Shown here: positions 34,919 through 43,337 of the stretch, in pieces
How the letters are laid out: each line of letters begins with the position of its first letter
Numbering within the stretch: position 1 is the first letter of the stretch
Source of the DNA: Villigracilis sp024434165
GTDB lineage: Bacteria; Chloroflexota; Anaerolineae; Anaerolineales; Villigracilaceae
Reading direction: 5' to 3'
Length of the DNA stretch: 64,000 bases
NCBI GenBank assembly: GCA_030263665.1
Contig: SZPK01000014.1
Location: 1 to 64,000, forward strand
Notes under the pieces: model-generated
What the model saw: only the letters and a program-made list of their open reading frames with translations
Databases searched by the model: none
Told to the model about the DNA's origin: nothing
Program-made: the position numbers and the translations under genes

Positions 34919-37900
34919 TTATTCCAACGATAATAGGACAGATTGGTTTTCATTCACCATTTTCTCGAACGCGTCAACAATTTGCGGGTCGAAAAGGATG
35001 CCCGCTTCTTCCTTCAGGTAGCGGATCGCTTCATGGGCGGTTATTTTTTGCCGGTAGGGGCGGTTGCTCGTGAGCGCATCGAACGCATCCACAACGGCGA
35101 ACAGGCGTGCCAAAAGCGGAATTTCTTCGCCTCTCAACCCGGAAGGATAGCCGGTGCCGTTCCAGCGTTCCTGGTGGTGGCGGATGATCGGAATGGTATC
35201 CTGCAAAAACGGGATCCCTTCCACGATCTTCGCGCCAATATCCGGGTGTGTTTTCATGATCTGCCATTCCCGTTCATTCAACGGACCCGGTTTGTGGAGG
35301 ATGGCATCGCTGATGCCGATCTTGCCAATGTCGTGCAGAATCGAGCCGCGTTCCAGAATCTTTAGTTGCTCGTTTGAGAAGCCGAGGGTCTCCCCCAGTT
35401 TTACCGCCAGGGCGCTCACCCTCATGCTGTGCCCTTCGGTTTCCTGGTCTCTGGCGTCCAGTGCGGAAATGAGCGAAGCGAGGGTGTGGTCGTACGTCCT
35501 TTCCAGCATGTCGTAGGCGGCTTTGATCTCCACAGCCTGCCGCCGCGATTCCACCAGCAGGAGCGAGCGTTCGAGCGCGATCGCCGCCTGGTTGACAAGC
35601 GCCTGCAGGTCGTTGGGATTCATGTTTGGTTTATGCCCCGGCTCGTCGGGGATATCCATCCAGAGCGCGCCGTATTTGCGGATGGGCGTCTGAATGGGCA
35701 TGCAGGCGCGAATCATGGACTGCCCCTGGGAGAAATAGATCAATTGCCCGGAACTCATCGCATCGCGGACCAGTTGAATGGGGTGCTCGACATGCGCATC
35801 ATTGCCGGACGCATGTAGTTTTACTTCCGCGGCGATGCTTTCGTCCTGGTTGAACAGGACGATTCCCGTGCAAACGCTTCTTGCGAGTTTATGAGCGGTC
35901 TGGGCGATGTCCGAAGCGGCGCTCTCCAAATCTTCCGAGAGGATGATCTGGTTGCTCAGGCGGTACAACAGGGAGGTGATTCGCAGGGAGGAGCGCAGTT
36001 CCTGCTGAAGCCAGGTGCTTTCGAATGCACCCGCCGCCTGAATGGAAAGAAGCTCCGCCAGCGCCTCATCGTTCTCGGTAAAGAAGACCTCGTTTTGTTT
36101 CCCGAAGGCGAAAATTCCGCCCACGTTCACCTGGTGCCAGCGAATCGGGATGATCAACATGCTCCGCAAACCGGGGTTGTCAATCACCAGGTCGGAGGTG
36201 GCGGAGTATCTTCGTACATCCCGAACCCGGAAGGGCTGGGACGCTTGAAATGCGATCTGGATGATGTCTTCATCTTCGATGGAGGTTTGCAGCGACCCGA
36301 GCAGGCGCGGGGCGCTGCCTGAGGAGGCGCTTTGGATGAAGTTCCGTTCCTGCCCCAACTGGATGTGGACATAGGTGAATTTCGCCTGAAGGACCTCCCG
36401 TGCGAGCGCGGCGACATCCTGCGCAGTGGAGGTCGGGTCCACCACAGAGGAAAGTTGACTGCCTGCCTGAATCAGACCCATCAGCCGCTGGTGATAGCCG
36501 GAACGCTCCCAGGCGCGCGTCAATTCTGCGGCGACGGCTTCCGCCAGCCCGATGTCAATGCTGCTGAAAGCGTTAACGGATTCGCTGTTGAGCACGATGA
36601 CGCCGTTCACATGCCCGTTGTGAATCAGGGGGATGAGCAGCGCGGAAAGGTTTGTTTCGTTTTCGAAAAGGATGTAATCGGCATCCGCGCGGATGTCGTT
36701 GATGATCTGCGTTTTCCGCTGGCGGTACGTCCTGCCGATGGCGCCTTTGGAACTGCTCTGCCGATAGCCGGCCGGAATCAGGTTGACCTGCCGTCCCGCT
36801 GCCGAGAGGAGCATAAATTCCTTGTTCTCCGGCTCGTGGACGTAAATGGTGGCGAGCGAGCAGTTCAACGCCCGTTCCAGCGTGTTGACCGCTAATTGCG
36901 CCGCCACGGGCTGGTCGAGATGGTTTTCGAGTTGCTGGCTCAATTCCAGCAGCAGCGTCAGTTGGGCGTTCCGCTTTTTTTCATTCGTCAGCTGGCGCGA
37001 AAGCACCTGGATTTGATCCGCCTGGGCGTTGATGCGGATGCGCGTAACTTCGTGAGTGGATGTATATGGCTTGAGGTATCTTGCCAGCCTCAAGGTCCAG
37101 ATGGAACCGGGCTCCAATTCCTCCTGCCCGGCGGTTTTCTCCGCCTCCTCCGCCGAGGACAGTTCCTGCATCAACCCGTTGATCGTCATCAGGATGGTGA
37201 TGATTTCGTAGTTGATGACGAGGAGGAGGATCATGTAAAAATAGAACGCCGCTTCGCGCGGGGTAATGAGGGTATCGGAAACAACATGCAGGGATTGTTC
37301 GACGGCAAGAAGAAGCGTGCCGAGGAAGATCAACAACGTCAGTTCGATGGTCGCGCCGATAATGATCACCCGGCGCCCCAGGATGTCCCCTTCCGGCGCG
37401 CTGATTTGAGCCCAGGGCAGAAAATCCCTCAACAGCAGAATCAGAATTGCCGCCGCCGGGACGACGAAGTTCGCGCCTTCACCGGAAGGAATGTAAAGGA
37501 TGCCCCACACGAGCCAGGGGATGATCTGCAAGCGCTGGAGGATGTAGTTGTATTTGAAGGCTGGCAGCACGGTTGTGCTGGCGCCCAGGAACGCGCTGAG
37601 AAAAAAACCAACCGCCGTTAGAGAAGCGGCAGCGGAGCCCGATCTTGTGACAGCCAGATGCGCTCCTATCAGGAAACCGATGAGGGCGAACGCCAGATCG
37701 AGCGGGTTTGTGTTCCCCAGCCGCCTTGCCGGGGGCAGAGCCAGCAGAGCCTGCATGATTCCCACGATCAGGAATACCCATGCTTCCTCGATGAAGCCGT
37801 GAACATGATACACCCGCGCGACTACAATGAGGAGAAACGCCGAAAGAAGCTGCGATAACTTCGCCAGCCTGAACGGCACGGGCAGAAGCATGTTGACTTG

Positions 37901-38071
37901 AAGAATGAGTGCGAAAATGAAGCACGCCATACCGGGTATGAGGAAAACCCAGCCCGGAAGATCCATATCTACGATGCGTGTCGAGACGGGAACCAGCATC
38001 AGGGCGATCCCCAGCCCTCCCAGAAGGAGCGAAGCAAATAGATTAAAGTTGTTTTCCGAGGGGCGTTTCAT
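34919..38071 (-). CDS. Large membrane-bound multi-GAF HD-GYP phosphodiesterase
   Basis: 1050 residues from the ATG at 38071, which starts just before the first helix; a reading to 38188 adds a non-conserved 39-residue head. Eight to ten transmembrane helices (about 10-310) and a coiled segment are followed by three GAF-like domains (roughly 385-540, 555-710, 720-865) and an HD-GYP domain (about 880-1040). The metal site ILHDIGKIGI (about 910) and HHQERWNGTGYPSGLRGEEI (about 970) are intact, so it should hydrolyse cyclic di-GMP. It is co-transcribed with the GGDEF cyclase. Confidence 0.93.
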   Translation of the reverse strand: MKRPSENNFNLFASLLLGGLGIALMLVPVSTRIVDMDLPGWVFLIPGMACFIFALILQVNMLLPVPFRLAKLSQLLSAFLLIVVARVYHVHGFIEEAWVFLIVGIMQALLALPPARRLGNTNPLDLAFALIGFLIGAHLAVTRSGSAAASLTAVGFFLSAFLGASTTVLPAFKYNYILQRLQIIPWLVWGILYIPSGEGANFVVPAAAILILLLRDFLPWAQISAPEGDILGRRVIIIGATIELTLLIFLGTLLLAVEQSLHVVSDTLITPREAAFYFYMILLLVINYEIITILMTINGLMQELSSAEEAEKTAGQEELEPGSIWTLRLARYLKPYTSTHEVTRIRINAQADQIQVLSRQLTNEKKRNAQLTLLLELSQQLENHLDQPVAAQLAVNTLERALNCSLATIYVHEPENKEFMLLSAAGRQVNLIPAGYRQSSSKGAIGRTYRQRKTQIINDIRADADYILFENETNLSALLIPLIHNGHVNGVIVLNSESVNAFSSIDIGLAEAVAAELTRAWERSGYHQRLMGLIQAGSQLSSVVDPTSTAQDVAALAREVLQAKFTYVHIQLGQERNFIQSASSGSAPRLLGSLQTSIEDEDIIQIAFQASQPFRVRDVRRYSATSDLVIDNPGLRSMLIIPIRWHQVNVGGIFAFGKQNEVFFTENDEALAELLSIQAAGAFESTWLQQELRSSLRITSLLYRLSNQIILSEDLESAASDIAQTAHKLARSVCTGIVLFNQDESIAAEVKLHASGNDAHVEHPIQLVRDAMSSGQLIYFSQGQSMIRACMPIQTPIRKYGALWMDIPDEPGHKPNMNPNDLQALVNQAAIALERSLLLVESRRQAVEIKAAYDMLERTYDHTLASLISALDARDQETEGHSMRVSALAVKLGETLGFSNEQLKILERGSILHDIGKIGISDAILHKPGPLNEREWQIMKTHPDIGAKIVEGIPFLQDTIPIIRHHQERWNGTGYPSGLRGEEIPLLARLFAVVDAFDALTSNRPYRQKITAHEAIRYLKEEAGILFDPQIVDAFEKMVNENQSVLLSLE

Positions 38072-38174
38072 TGGGGCTGAGGATAGCATAAGTAACAAAA
38101 ATAATCTACCTCTCAAAGGCCGGTTCCCTGCCGGGGCTGTCGTCGGACGCCCCGCAATTGGCGATTGTGATTTC

Positions 38175-38183
38175 TGATATAAT
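38175..38183 (+). promoter_or_regulatory. Extended -10 promoter of the purine nucleoside phosphorylase gene
   Basis: TGATATAAT (TGN plus perfect TATAAT) lies 67 bases before the ATG at 38251. No -35 is needed with an extended -10, and none is convincing. Confidence 0.6.
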
Positions 38184-38250
38184 CCCACCGCAGATTGGCA
38201 TATTGGGGGATGCGCTCAATTGCAAATTTCACAGACATGGGTAGCCGCTA

Positions 38251-39090
38251 ATGCAAAATTTTATTTCCCTTAATCAAATTGACGAAGTTGTGCAGAAGAT
38301 ACGAAGCAGGATCTCGATTCAGCCTGTGGTTGGAATCATCCTCGGCTCGGGGCTGAACGGGTTGGCTGATTCCGTCCAGCAGGCGGTGTACATCCCGTAC
38401 AGCGACCTGCCGAACTTTCCCGTCTCGACCGTTCACGGACACGCGGGCCGGTTCGTGATCGGACAGTTGGAAGGCAAGCCGGCGCTGGTCATGCAGGGAC
38501 GGATTCATTACTATGAAGGATACAGCATGGGGCAGGTGACTCTGCCGGTGCGCGTCATGCAGAGATTGGGCATTCAGAACATGATCGTGACCAACGCCGC
38601 CGGGGGCGTGAACGCCGACTTCAACCCAGGCGACGTCATGCTGATTACCGACCAATTGAACCTCATGGGCATGTCCGGTCTCAACCCGTTGATGGGACCG
38701 AACCTGGACGAGATCGGTCCGCGCTTCCCGGATATGAGTCAGCCGTATGACCGCGCCTATTGCGAACTTGCACGCAAGGCTGCCGCGGAAAATAACATCA
38801 CCCTGCGCGAAGGCGTCTACGCAGGGTTGAGCGGTCCTTCCTTTGAATCCCCTGCCGACCTGCGCTTCCTGCGGCTGGCAGGCGCCGATGCGGTTGGAAT
38901 GTCCACCGTGCCGGAAGTCATCGTTGCCCGGCATGGCAATATGCGCGTGCTGGGACTTTCCGGCATCAGCAACAAAGCCAATCTCGACGGTTCCACCATC
39001 ACGACCCATGAAGAGGTGATCGAAGCGGGCCGGGTCATTACGCCGAAGATCGAAAAGATCGTCCGCGGCTTCCTGCGCGGCATGGGGTAG
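38251..39090 (+). CDS. Purine nucleoside phosphorylase (trimeric PNP/MTAP family)
   Basis: 279 residues. It cleaves purine ribonucleosides with phosphate to base and ribose-1-phosphate. The phosphate-binding GSGLNGLAD and FPVSTVHGHAGRF, then QGRIHYYEGYS, TNAAGGVN and GPSFESPADLRFL, are all typical. The base-contacting Asn in GISNKANL, with Glu in SFESPAD, favours 6-oxopurines (PNP) over methylthioadenosine. Cytoplasmic nucleotide salvage. Start supported by its position after a 60-base leader; the upstream Shine-Dalgarno is weak (GGGTAGCCGCTA). Followed 13 bases later by the Ig-like membrane protein. Confidence 0.94.
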   Translation: MQNFISLNQIDEVVQKIRSRISIQPVVGIILGSGLNGLADSVQQAVYIPYSDLPNFPVSTVHGHAGRFVIGQLEGKPALVMQGRIHYYEGYSMGQVTLPVRVMQRLGIQNMIVTNAAGGVNADFNPGDVMLITDQLNLMGMSGLNPLMGPNLDEIGPRFPDMSQPYDRAYCELARKAAAENNITLREGVYAGLSGPSFESPADLRFLRLAGADAVGMSTVPEVIVARHGNMRVLGLSGISNKANLDGSTITTHEEVIEAGRVITPKIEKIVRGFLRGMG

Positions 39091-39103
39091 TTGAACGATC
39101 CGA

Positions 39104-39781
39104 ATGGCGGCTCTTTACAAATTCCTCGCCTCGAATGAGGCGCTGATCTACATCCTGCTGGCAATCGGCGGATTGTTTTCCTTTCGCTGGTTATGGCGTT
39201 CATGGAACGAGTGGCGGGTGGCTGTTTTCACCCTGGAGCGCGAGTTTTCCGCCCGCCGCTTGGGGCGTTCCATTGCCCTGTCGGTCATCATCGTCACGCT
39301 GTTCTGCGCAGAGTTCTTCATGGCAACCTTCGTCATTCCGGGTCTGCCTGCGGATTTTTTTGTCGTCACACCCACGCTGGATTTTATCTCCACGCCCACC
39401 GGCACGCTTTCCGCCGGAATGATGACGCAATTTGCCAACCTGCCGCCCGGAACCCAAGCCGCCGCGGTGGGCTGCATCCCCAATCAAATCGAACTTTCCT
39501 TTCCCAAACCGGGAGATGAAATCAAAGGCGCAATCGAGTTGACCGGCACGGTGAACATCCCGAATTTCGGGTTTTACAAATACGAGGTCGCTCCGGCGGG
39601 GAGCGATACCTGGGCAACCATCGCGGCGGGCCGCTCGGTTGTGGTTGCCGGACCCTTGGGCAGGTGGGATACCACCGCCCTGACCCCCGGAGATTATCAA
39701 CTGCGCCTGGTGGTGGTGGATAACCAGGGCGTTCTCCTTTCCCCGTGCGTGGTGCCGGTGCGGGTCGTTCCGCTTCAATAA
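39104..39781 (+). CDS. Membrane-anchored protein with external Ig-like domain, function unknown
   Basis: 225 residues. Two transmembrane helices (about 13-29 and 55-80) flank a basic cytoplasmic loop. The external part starts with a Thr/Pro-rich spacer and contains a beta-sandwich (about 125-222; FPKPGDEIKGAIELTGTVNI, GFYKYEVAP, DTTALTPGDYQLRLVVVDNQG) like domains seen in Chloroflexota penicillin-binding and cell-surface proteins. Two Cys (CIPNQIE and LSPCVV) could form a disulfide. No family name is assigned. It sits between the purine nucleoside phosphorylase and GNAT genes, 17 bases before the GNAT start, probably on one transcript. Confidence 0.75.
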   Translation: MAALYKFLASNEALIYILLAIGGLFSFRWLWRSWNEWRVAVFTLEREFSARRLGRSIALSVIIVTLFCAEFFMATFVIPGLPADFFVVTPTLDFISTPTGTLSAGMMTQFANLPPGTQAAAVGCIPNQIELSFPKPGDEIKGAIELTGTVNIPNFGFYKYEVAPAGSDTWATIAAGRSVVVAGPLGRWDTTALTPGDYQLRLVVVDNQGVLLSPCVVPVRVVPLQ

Positions 39782-39798
39782 AAACAGGAATTATTTTT

Positions 39799-40338
39799 AT
39801 GTCGGAAATTCAATTACGTCCCACAGTCGCCAGCGATCTTTCCCGTTTAATGGCGTTCGACCATTCGGTTACGAGCGATTCGGTCTGGCAGTTGGAACTG
39901 CGCCGGGATTCCGGGCAGGTGACGACCACCTTCCGTGAAGTGCGCCTGCCGCGTTCCATCAAGGTGGCGTACCCTCACAACCCGTTTGCCCTCGCCGATG
40001 ACTGGGTACGGAAGTCCATGATGTATACCGCCGTCGTCAATACGGAACTGGCCGGTTACATCAGCCTGCTCGAGCGCGGGACCGCCTCGGTGGTATGGAT
40101 CACCGACCTGGTGGTGGAAGCCGCCAGCCGCCGCCGCGGAGTGGGGACTGCCCTGCTGGCGGCGGCGCAGGGATGGGCGGAATCCCGAATGCACCGCCGC
40201 CTGATCTTCGAGGTGCAGTCGAAGAACCTGCCGGGCATCCGCCTTGCGCAGAAATCCGGTTTTGAGTTCTGCGGGTATAATGACCACTATTACATCAACC
40301 AGGACGTTGCCTTGTTCTTTTCCAAGATGCTAAAATAA
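39799..40338 (+). CDS. GNAT family N-acetyltransferase
   Basis: 179 residues. Acetyl-CoA dependent transferase fold. The pyrophosphate-binding motif is SRRRGVGTALL, preceded by the beta strand VVWITDLVVE. The substrate-side strand and helix are RLIFEVQSKNLPGIRLAQKSGFEF. The acceptor is not evident. The start at 39799 follows AGGAATTATTTTT (AGGA 10 bases upstream). It is the last of a three-gene string after the purine nucleoside phosphorylase gene. Confidence 0.88.
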   Translation: MSEIQLRPTVASDLSRLMAFDHSVTSDSVWQLELRRDSGQVTTTFREVRLPRSIKVAYPHNPFALADDWVRKSMMYTAVVNTELAGYISLLERGTASVVWITDLVVEAASRRRGVGTALLAAAQGWAESRMHRRLIFEVQSKNLPGIRLAQKSGFEFCGYNDHYYINQDVALFFSKMLK

Positions 40339-40393
40339 AAAAGTCCAGATCAGGGAACCTGGTTTGTTGTAAGATGTTTATCGGAAGGGCTTT

Positions 40394-42346
40394 ATGATTA
40401 ACGGTTGGTCTGAAACGTTTCTGGCGGGGATCCAGACGCTCAACCAGATCCTGACGGCGGGGATCGCCATCACGGCGTTTTCGCTTTTCCTTTACTCGCT
40501 TTCATTTAACTTGCGCGACAGGGTCGCGCGTTCGTTTGCCATTATCCTGCTTTGTGTGGTCGTCATCTTCACCACCGAAGCCTTGCAGGATAACTCCGGC
40601 TCCATCGAGGCGCTCGACCTTCTCCTGCGTTTGCAATGGTTTGGGCTGGTCTTCCTCCCGGCGGCGTATTTGCATCTTTCGGATGCCCTGCTCGTCACGG
40701 CGGGACGTCCCTCGCGCGGGCGCAGGCGCCTGGCGGTGCGCGGCATGTATGTCGTGGCGGTGGCGTTCCTTGTCCTGCTGGCGTTTGGATATTTACTTGG
40801 TCCCATCGTGCCGGATGGCAAACCGGCGCCTTACCTCCTCCGCACCGTTTGGACGGAAATCTTCACCATTTTTTACGTGACCGCCATGGTGTGGGCGGGC
40901 GTCAATTTTGCGCGCGCCTACAACCTGATGCTGACCCGTTCCGGGCGGCGGCGCATGTTGTACCTGATGGCGGGCGCGACCGCCCCGGCGCTTGGCTCCT
41001 ATCCCTATCTTTTGTTCGGTTACGGACTCGCCGCCCAGCACCAATATCTTTTCTGGATCACGGCAACCGTCATTAACATCCTCGTGGGTGGACTGGTCGT
41101 GGTCATGGCGTACTCGGTGGCGTTCTTCGGCGTCTCGTGGCCCGACCGGGTGATTAAGAGCCGCCTCTTCAAATGGATCATGCGCGGACCGGTGACGGCA
41201 TCCGTCACGCTGGCGTTGATGACGGTCGTGCGCCGCGGCGGTGAACTGCTCGGCGCGCCATACAGCGCCTTCGTGCCGTTCACGATGGTGGCGTCTGTTT
41301 TGTTGATGGAACACGCCATCACTTTCGCGGCTCCGCTGTGGGAACGCTGGCTGTTTTACGGGCGCGACCGGAACGAATTGGAGTTATTGCAGAACATCGA
41401 AGAACGCCTGCTGACCCAAAGCGACCTGCAGCAGTTCCTCGAAGCCGTCCTCGCGGCTGTGCGGGATCATCTACAGTCACCGGCGGCTTTTGTGGCGGCG
41501 CTGGATGACGTGACCCTCTCTCCCATCGTGGTGGCGGGCAACCGCGCCATGCTGGACCAGGAGAGTTTGACCGAAGCGCTCGACCATGTCAACGGCGATG
41601 CGCGGCGGGAATTCCTGTGGGGCAATTTCTGGGTGCTGCCCCTGCACCGCCGGAGGCATCCCGATATGGATCGGGATGAACTGCCGCCTTTGCTGGGTCT
41701 GCTTGGGGTTGCGCGAAAGGACTCGAGACCCGCCATGGAACACGACCAACGCGAAGCGTTGTGGCTTCTCGCCGAGCGCGCCGCCATCGCCCTGGAAGAC
41801 CGTCAGTTGCAGCAAAAAGTTTTCCGTTCGCTGGCAGATCTACAACCCCAGGTGGAATTGATCCAGCGGATGCGCGCCGCCGGACGTTACGACTCGCGCG
41901 CCAGCCTGCTCACCGAACCCCTGCCTCACGAAGCCGACCTCGCCAACTGGGTCAAGGACGCCCTCACGCATTATTGGGGCGGTCCAAAGTTTATGAACAA
42001 CCCTCTGATCAAACTCCAGGTAGTGCGCGAACTCGCAGAGAAGGAAGACGGCAACCTCGCCAACGCGCTGCGCTCCCTTTTGCGCCGCGCCGTGGACCAG
42101 GTCAAGCCGCGCGGCGACCGCAAATTCACCACCGAATGGATACTATATAACATCCTCGAAATGAAATTCATCGAAGGGCGTAAGGTGCGGGATGTAGCCG
42201 CCCGCCTCGCCATGTCTGAAGCCGACTTGTACCGCAAACAGCGCGTGGCAATCGAAGCGGTTGCGAGGGCGATTCTTGAAATGGAAGTCAACACCCTGGA
42301 CCGGGAGCCGGAAGACAGGCGCGCATTGTCTGAGTCCGGCGTTTAA
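40394..42346 (+). CDS. Membrane-anchored sensor with C-terminal HTH, putative one-component regulator
   Basis: 650 residues. Eight or nine transmembrane helices (about 15-310, resembling the 7TM region of some histidine kinases) are followed by a GAF-like cytoplasmic domain (about 330-475). There is no HisKA or ATPase domain. A helical C-terminal region (about 520-640) ends in a helix-turn-helix like sigma region 4 or Fis: FIEGRKVRDVAARLAMSEAD then LYRKQRVAIEAVARAI. So a membrane-bound transcription regulator is inferred. AAGGGCTTT precedes the ATG. It lies 19 bases before the S1-domain gene. Confidence 0.75.
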   Translation: MINGWSETFLAGIQTLNQILTAGIAITAFSLFLYSLSFNLRDRVARSFAIILLCVVVIFTTEALQDNSGSIEALDLLLRLQWFGLVFLPAAYLHLSDALLVTAGRPSRGRRRLAVRGMYVVAVAFLVLLAFGYLLGPIVPDGKPAPYLLRTVWTEIFTIFYVTAMVWAGVNFARAYNLMLTRSGRRRMLYLMAGATAPALGSYPYLLFGYGLAAQHQYLFWITATVINILVGGLVVVMAYSVAFFGVSWPDRVIKSRLFKWIMRGPVTASVTLALMTVVRRGGELLGAPYSAFVPFTMVASVLLMEHAITFAAPLWERWLFYGRDRNELELLQNIEERLLTQSDLQQFLEAVLAAVRDHLQSPAAFVAALDDVTLSPIVVAGNRAMLDQESLTEALDHVNGDARREFLWGNFWVLPLHRRRHPDMDRDELPPLLGLLGVARKDSRPAMEHDQREALWLLAERAAIALEDRQLQQKVFRSLADLQPQVELIQRMRAAGRYDSRASLLTEPLPHEADLANWVKDALTHYWGGPKFMNNPLIKLQVVRELAEKEDGNLANALRSLLRRAVDQVKPRGDRKFTTEWILYNILEMKFIEGRKVRDVAARLAMSEADLYRKQRVAIEAVARAILEMEVNTLDREPEDRRALSESGV

Positions 42347-42365
42347 TTTGAACAAGGAGCGAACT

Positions 42366-43331
42366 ATGGCTGGCGGAAAATCGAAAAGCGAGAACCTAAT
42401 GCCCGTGATTGACGACGGCTGGTGGGCGTCCGTATTAGCGGAGGAGAGCCGCTTCTCACAGCCTGCTCCTCGTTACGCGGAGTCAAAGCCCGAGGTCCGG
42501 CATGATGCGAAGCCGGAATCTGCGGAGAAGAAAACGGACGTTAATTGGAATCAGGTCAAGGAATTGTACATGAGCGACAGCATCGTTGACCTGACGGTTA
42601 CAGGACACAATCGCGGCGGTTTGCTCGTGGAAGGGGAGGGCGTCCACGGTTTTGTCCCGTTTTCGCATTTGATCGAACTTTCCGGGCGGACGGAGAACCT
42701 TGACCGTGACCACGACCTCGCGCCTTATGTGGGACGCAGACTGCGCCTGAAGGTCATCGAGTGTGTGCCGGAGGATGGGCGTGTGGTTTTTTCGGAACGC
42801 GCCGCGCAGTCGGAGCCGGGCAGGCGCGCCGAGTTGTTTCACTCGCTTCACGCCGGTCAGAAAGTAAGGGGCACGGTCACCAATATTACCGATTTCGGCG
42901 TGTTTGTTGACCTCGGCGGCGTGGAAGGTTTGATTCACATCTCCGAAATTTCCTGGGGACGGGTTTCGCACCCCGCGCAGTTGGTCAAGTTGGGCAGTGC
43001 GATTGATGTGCAGGTGCTCGACCTCGCACCCGAACGATGCCGGGTTGCCCTGAGCATCAAACGCTTGCAGCCCAACCCCTGGTTAAATGCCGAAACCGAT
43101 TTCCCCATCGGTTCGGTCAAACCCGCCACCATCACCAGCGTGCTTTCCTATGGCGCGTTCGCCCGGCTGGACGATTATGGCGTGGAGGGTTTGATTCACG
43201 TCTCTGAAATTCCGCAAGCCGAAGGCAAACCCCTGAGGGAATTTTTGCGCGAAGGCGATTCGGTTCAGGTCAGGATTCTGCATCTGGACGCCGCGCATCA
43301 ACGCATGGGTTTCAGCATGAAATTCGAATAG
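42366..43331 (+). CDS. S1 RNA-binding domain protein, RpsA-like
   Basis: 321 residues. Three S1 (OB-fold) domains at about 68-150, 162-235 and 245-320. The second and third carry the classic GTVTNITDFGVFVDLGGVEG, LIHISEIS and GVEGLIHVSEI motifs; the first is diverged (VTGHNRGGLLVEGEGVHGFV). A charged, Ser-rich N-terminal 60 residues contain no domain. Such proteins bind mRNA and stand in for ribosomal protein S1 in many Chloroflexota, but true S1 status is not proven. CAAGGAGCGAACT sits right before the ATG at 42366. ftsK follows after 6 bases. Confidence 0.88.
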   Translation: MAGGKSKSENLMPVIDDGWWASVLAEESRFSQPAPRYAESKPEVRHDAKPESAEKKTDVNWNQVKELYMSDSIVDLTVTGHNRGGLLVEGEGVHGFVPFSHLIELSGRTENLDRDHDLAPYVGRRLRLKVIECVPEDGRVVFSERAAQSEPGRRAELFHSLHAGQKVRGTVTNITDFGVFVDLGGVEGLIHISEISWGRVSHPAQLVKLGSAIDVQVLDLAPERCRVALSIKRLQPNPWLNAETDFPIGSVKPATITSVLSYGAFARLDDYGVEGLIHVSEIPQAEGKPLREFLREGDSVQVRILHLDAAHQRMGFSMKFE

Positions 43332-43337
43332 AGTCCG

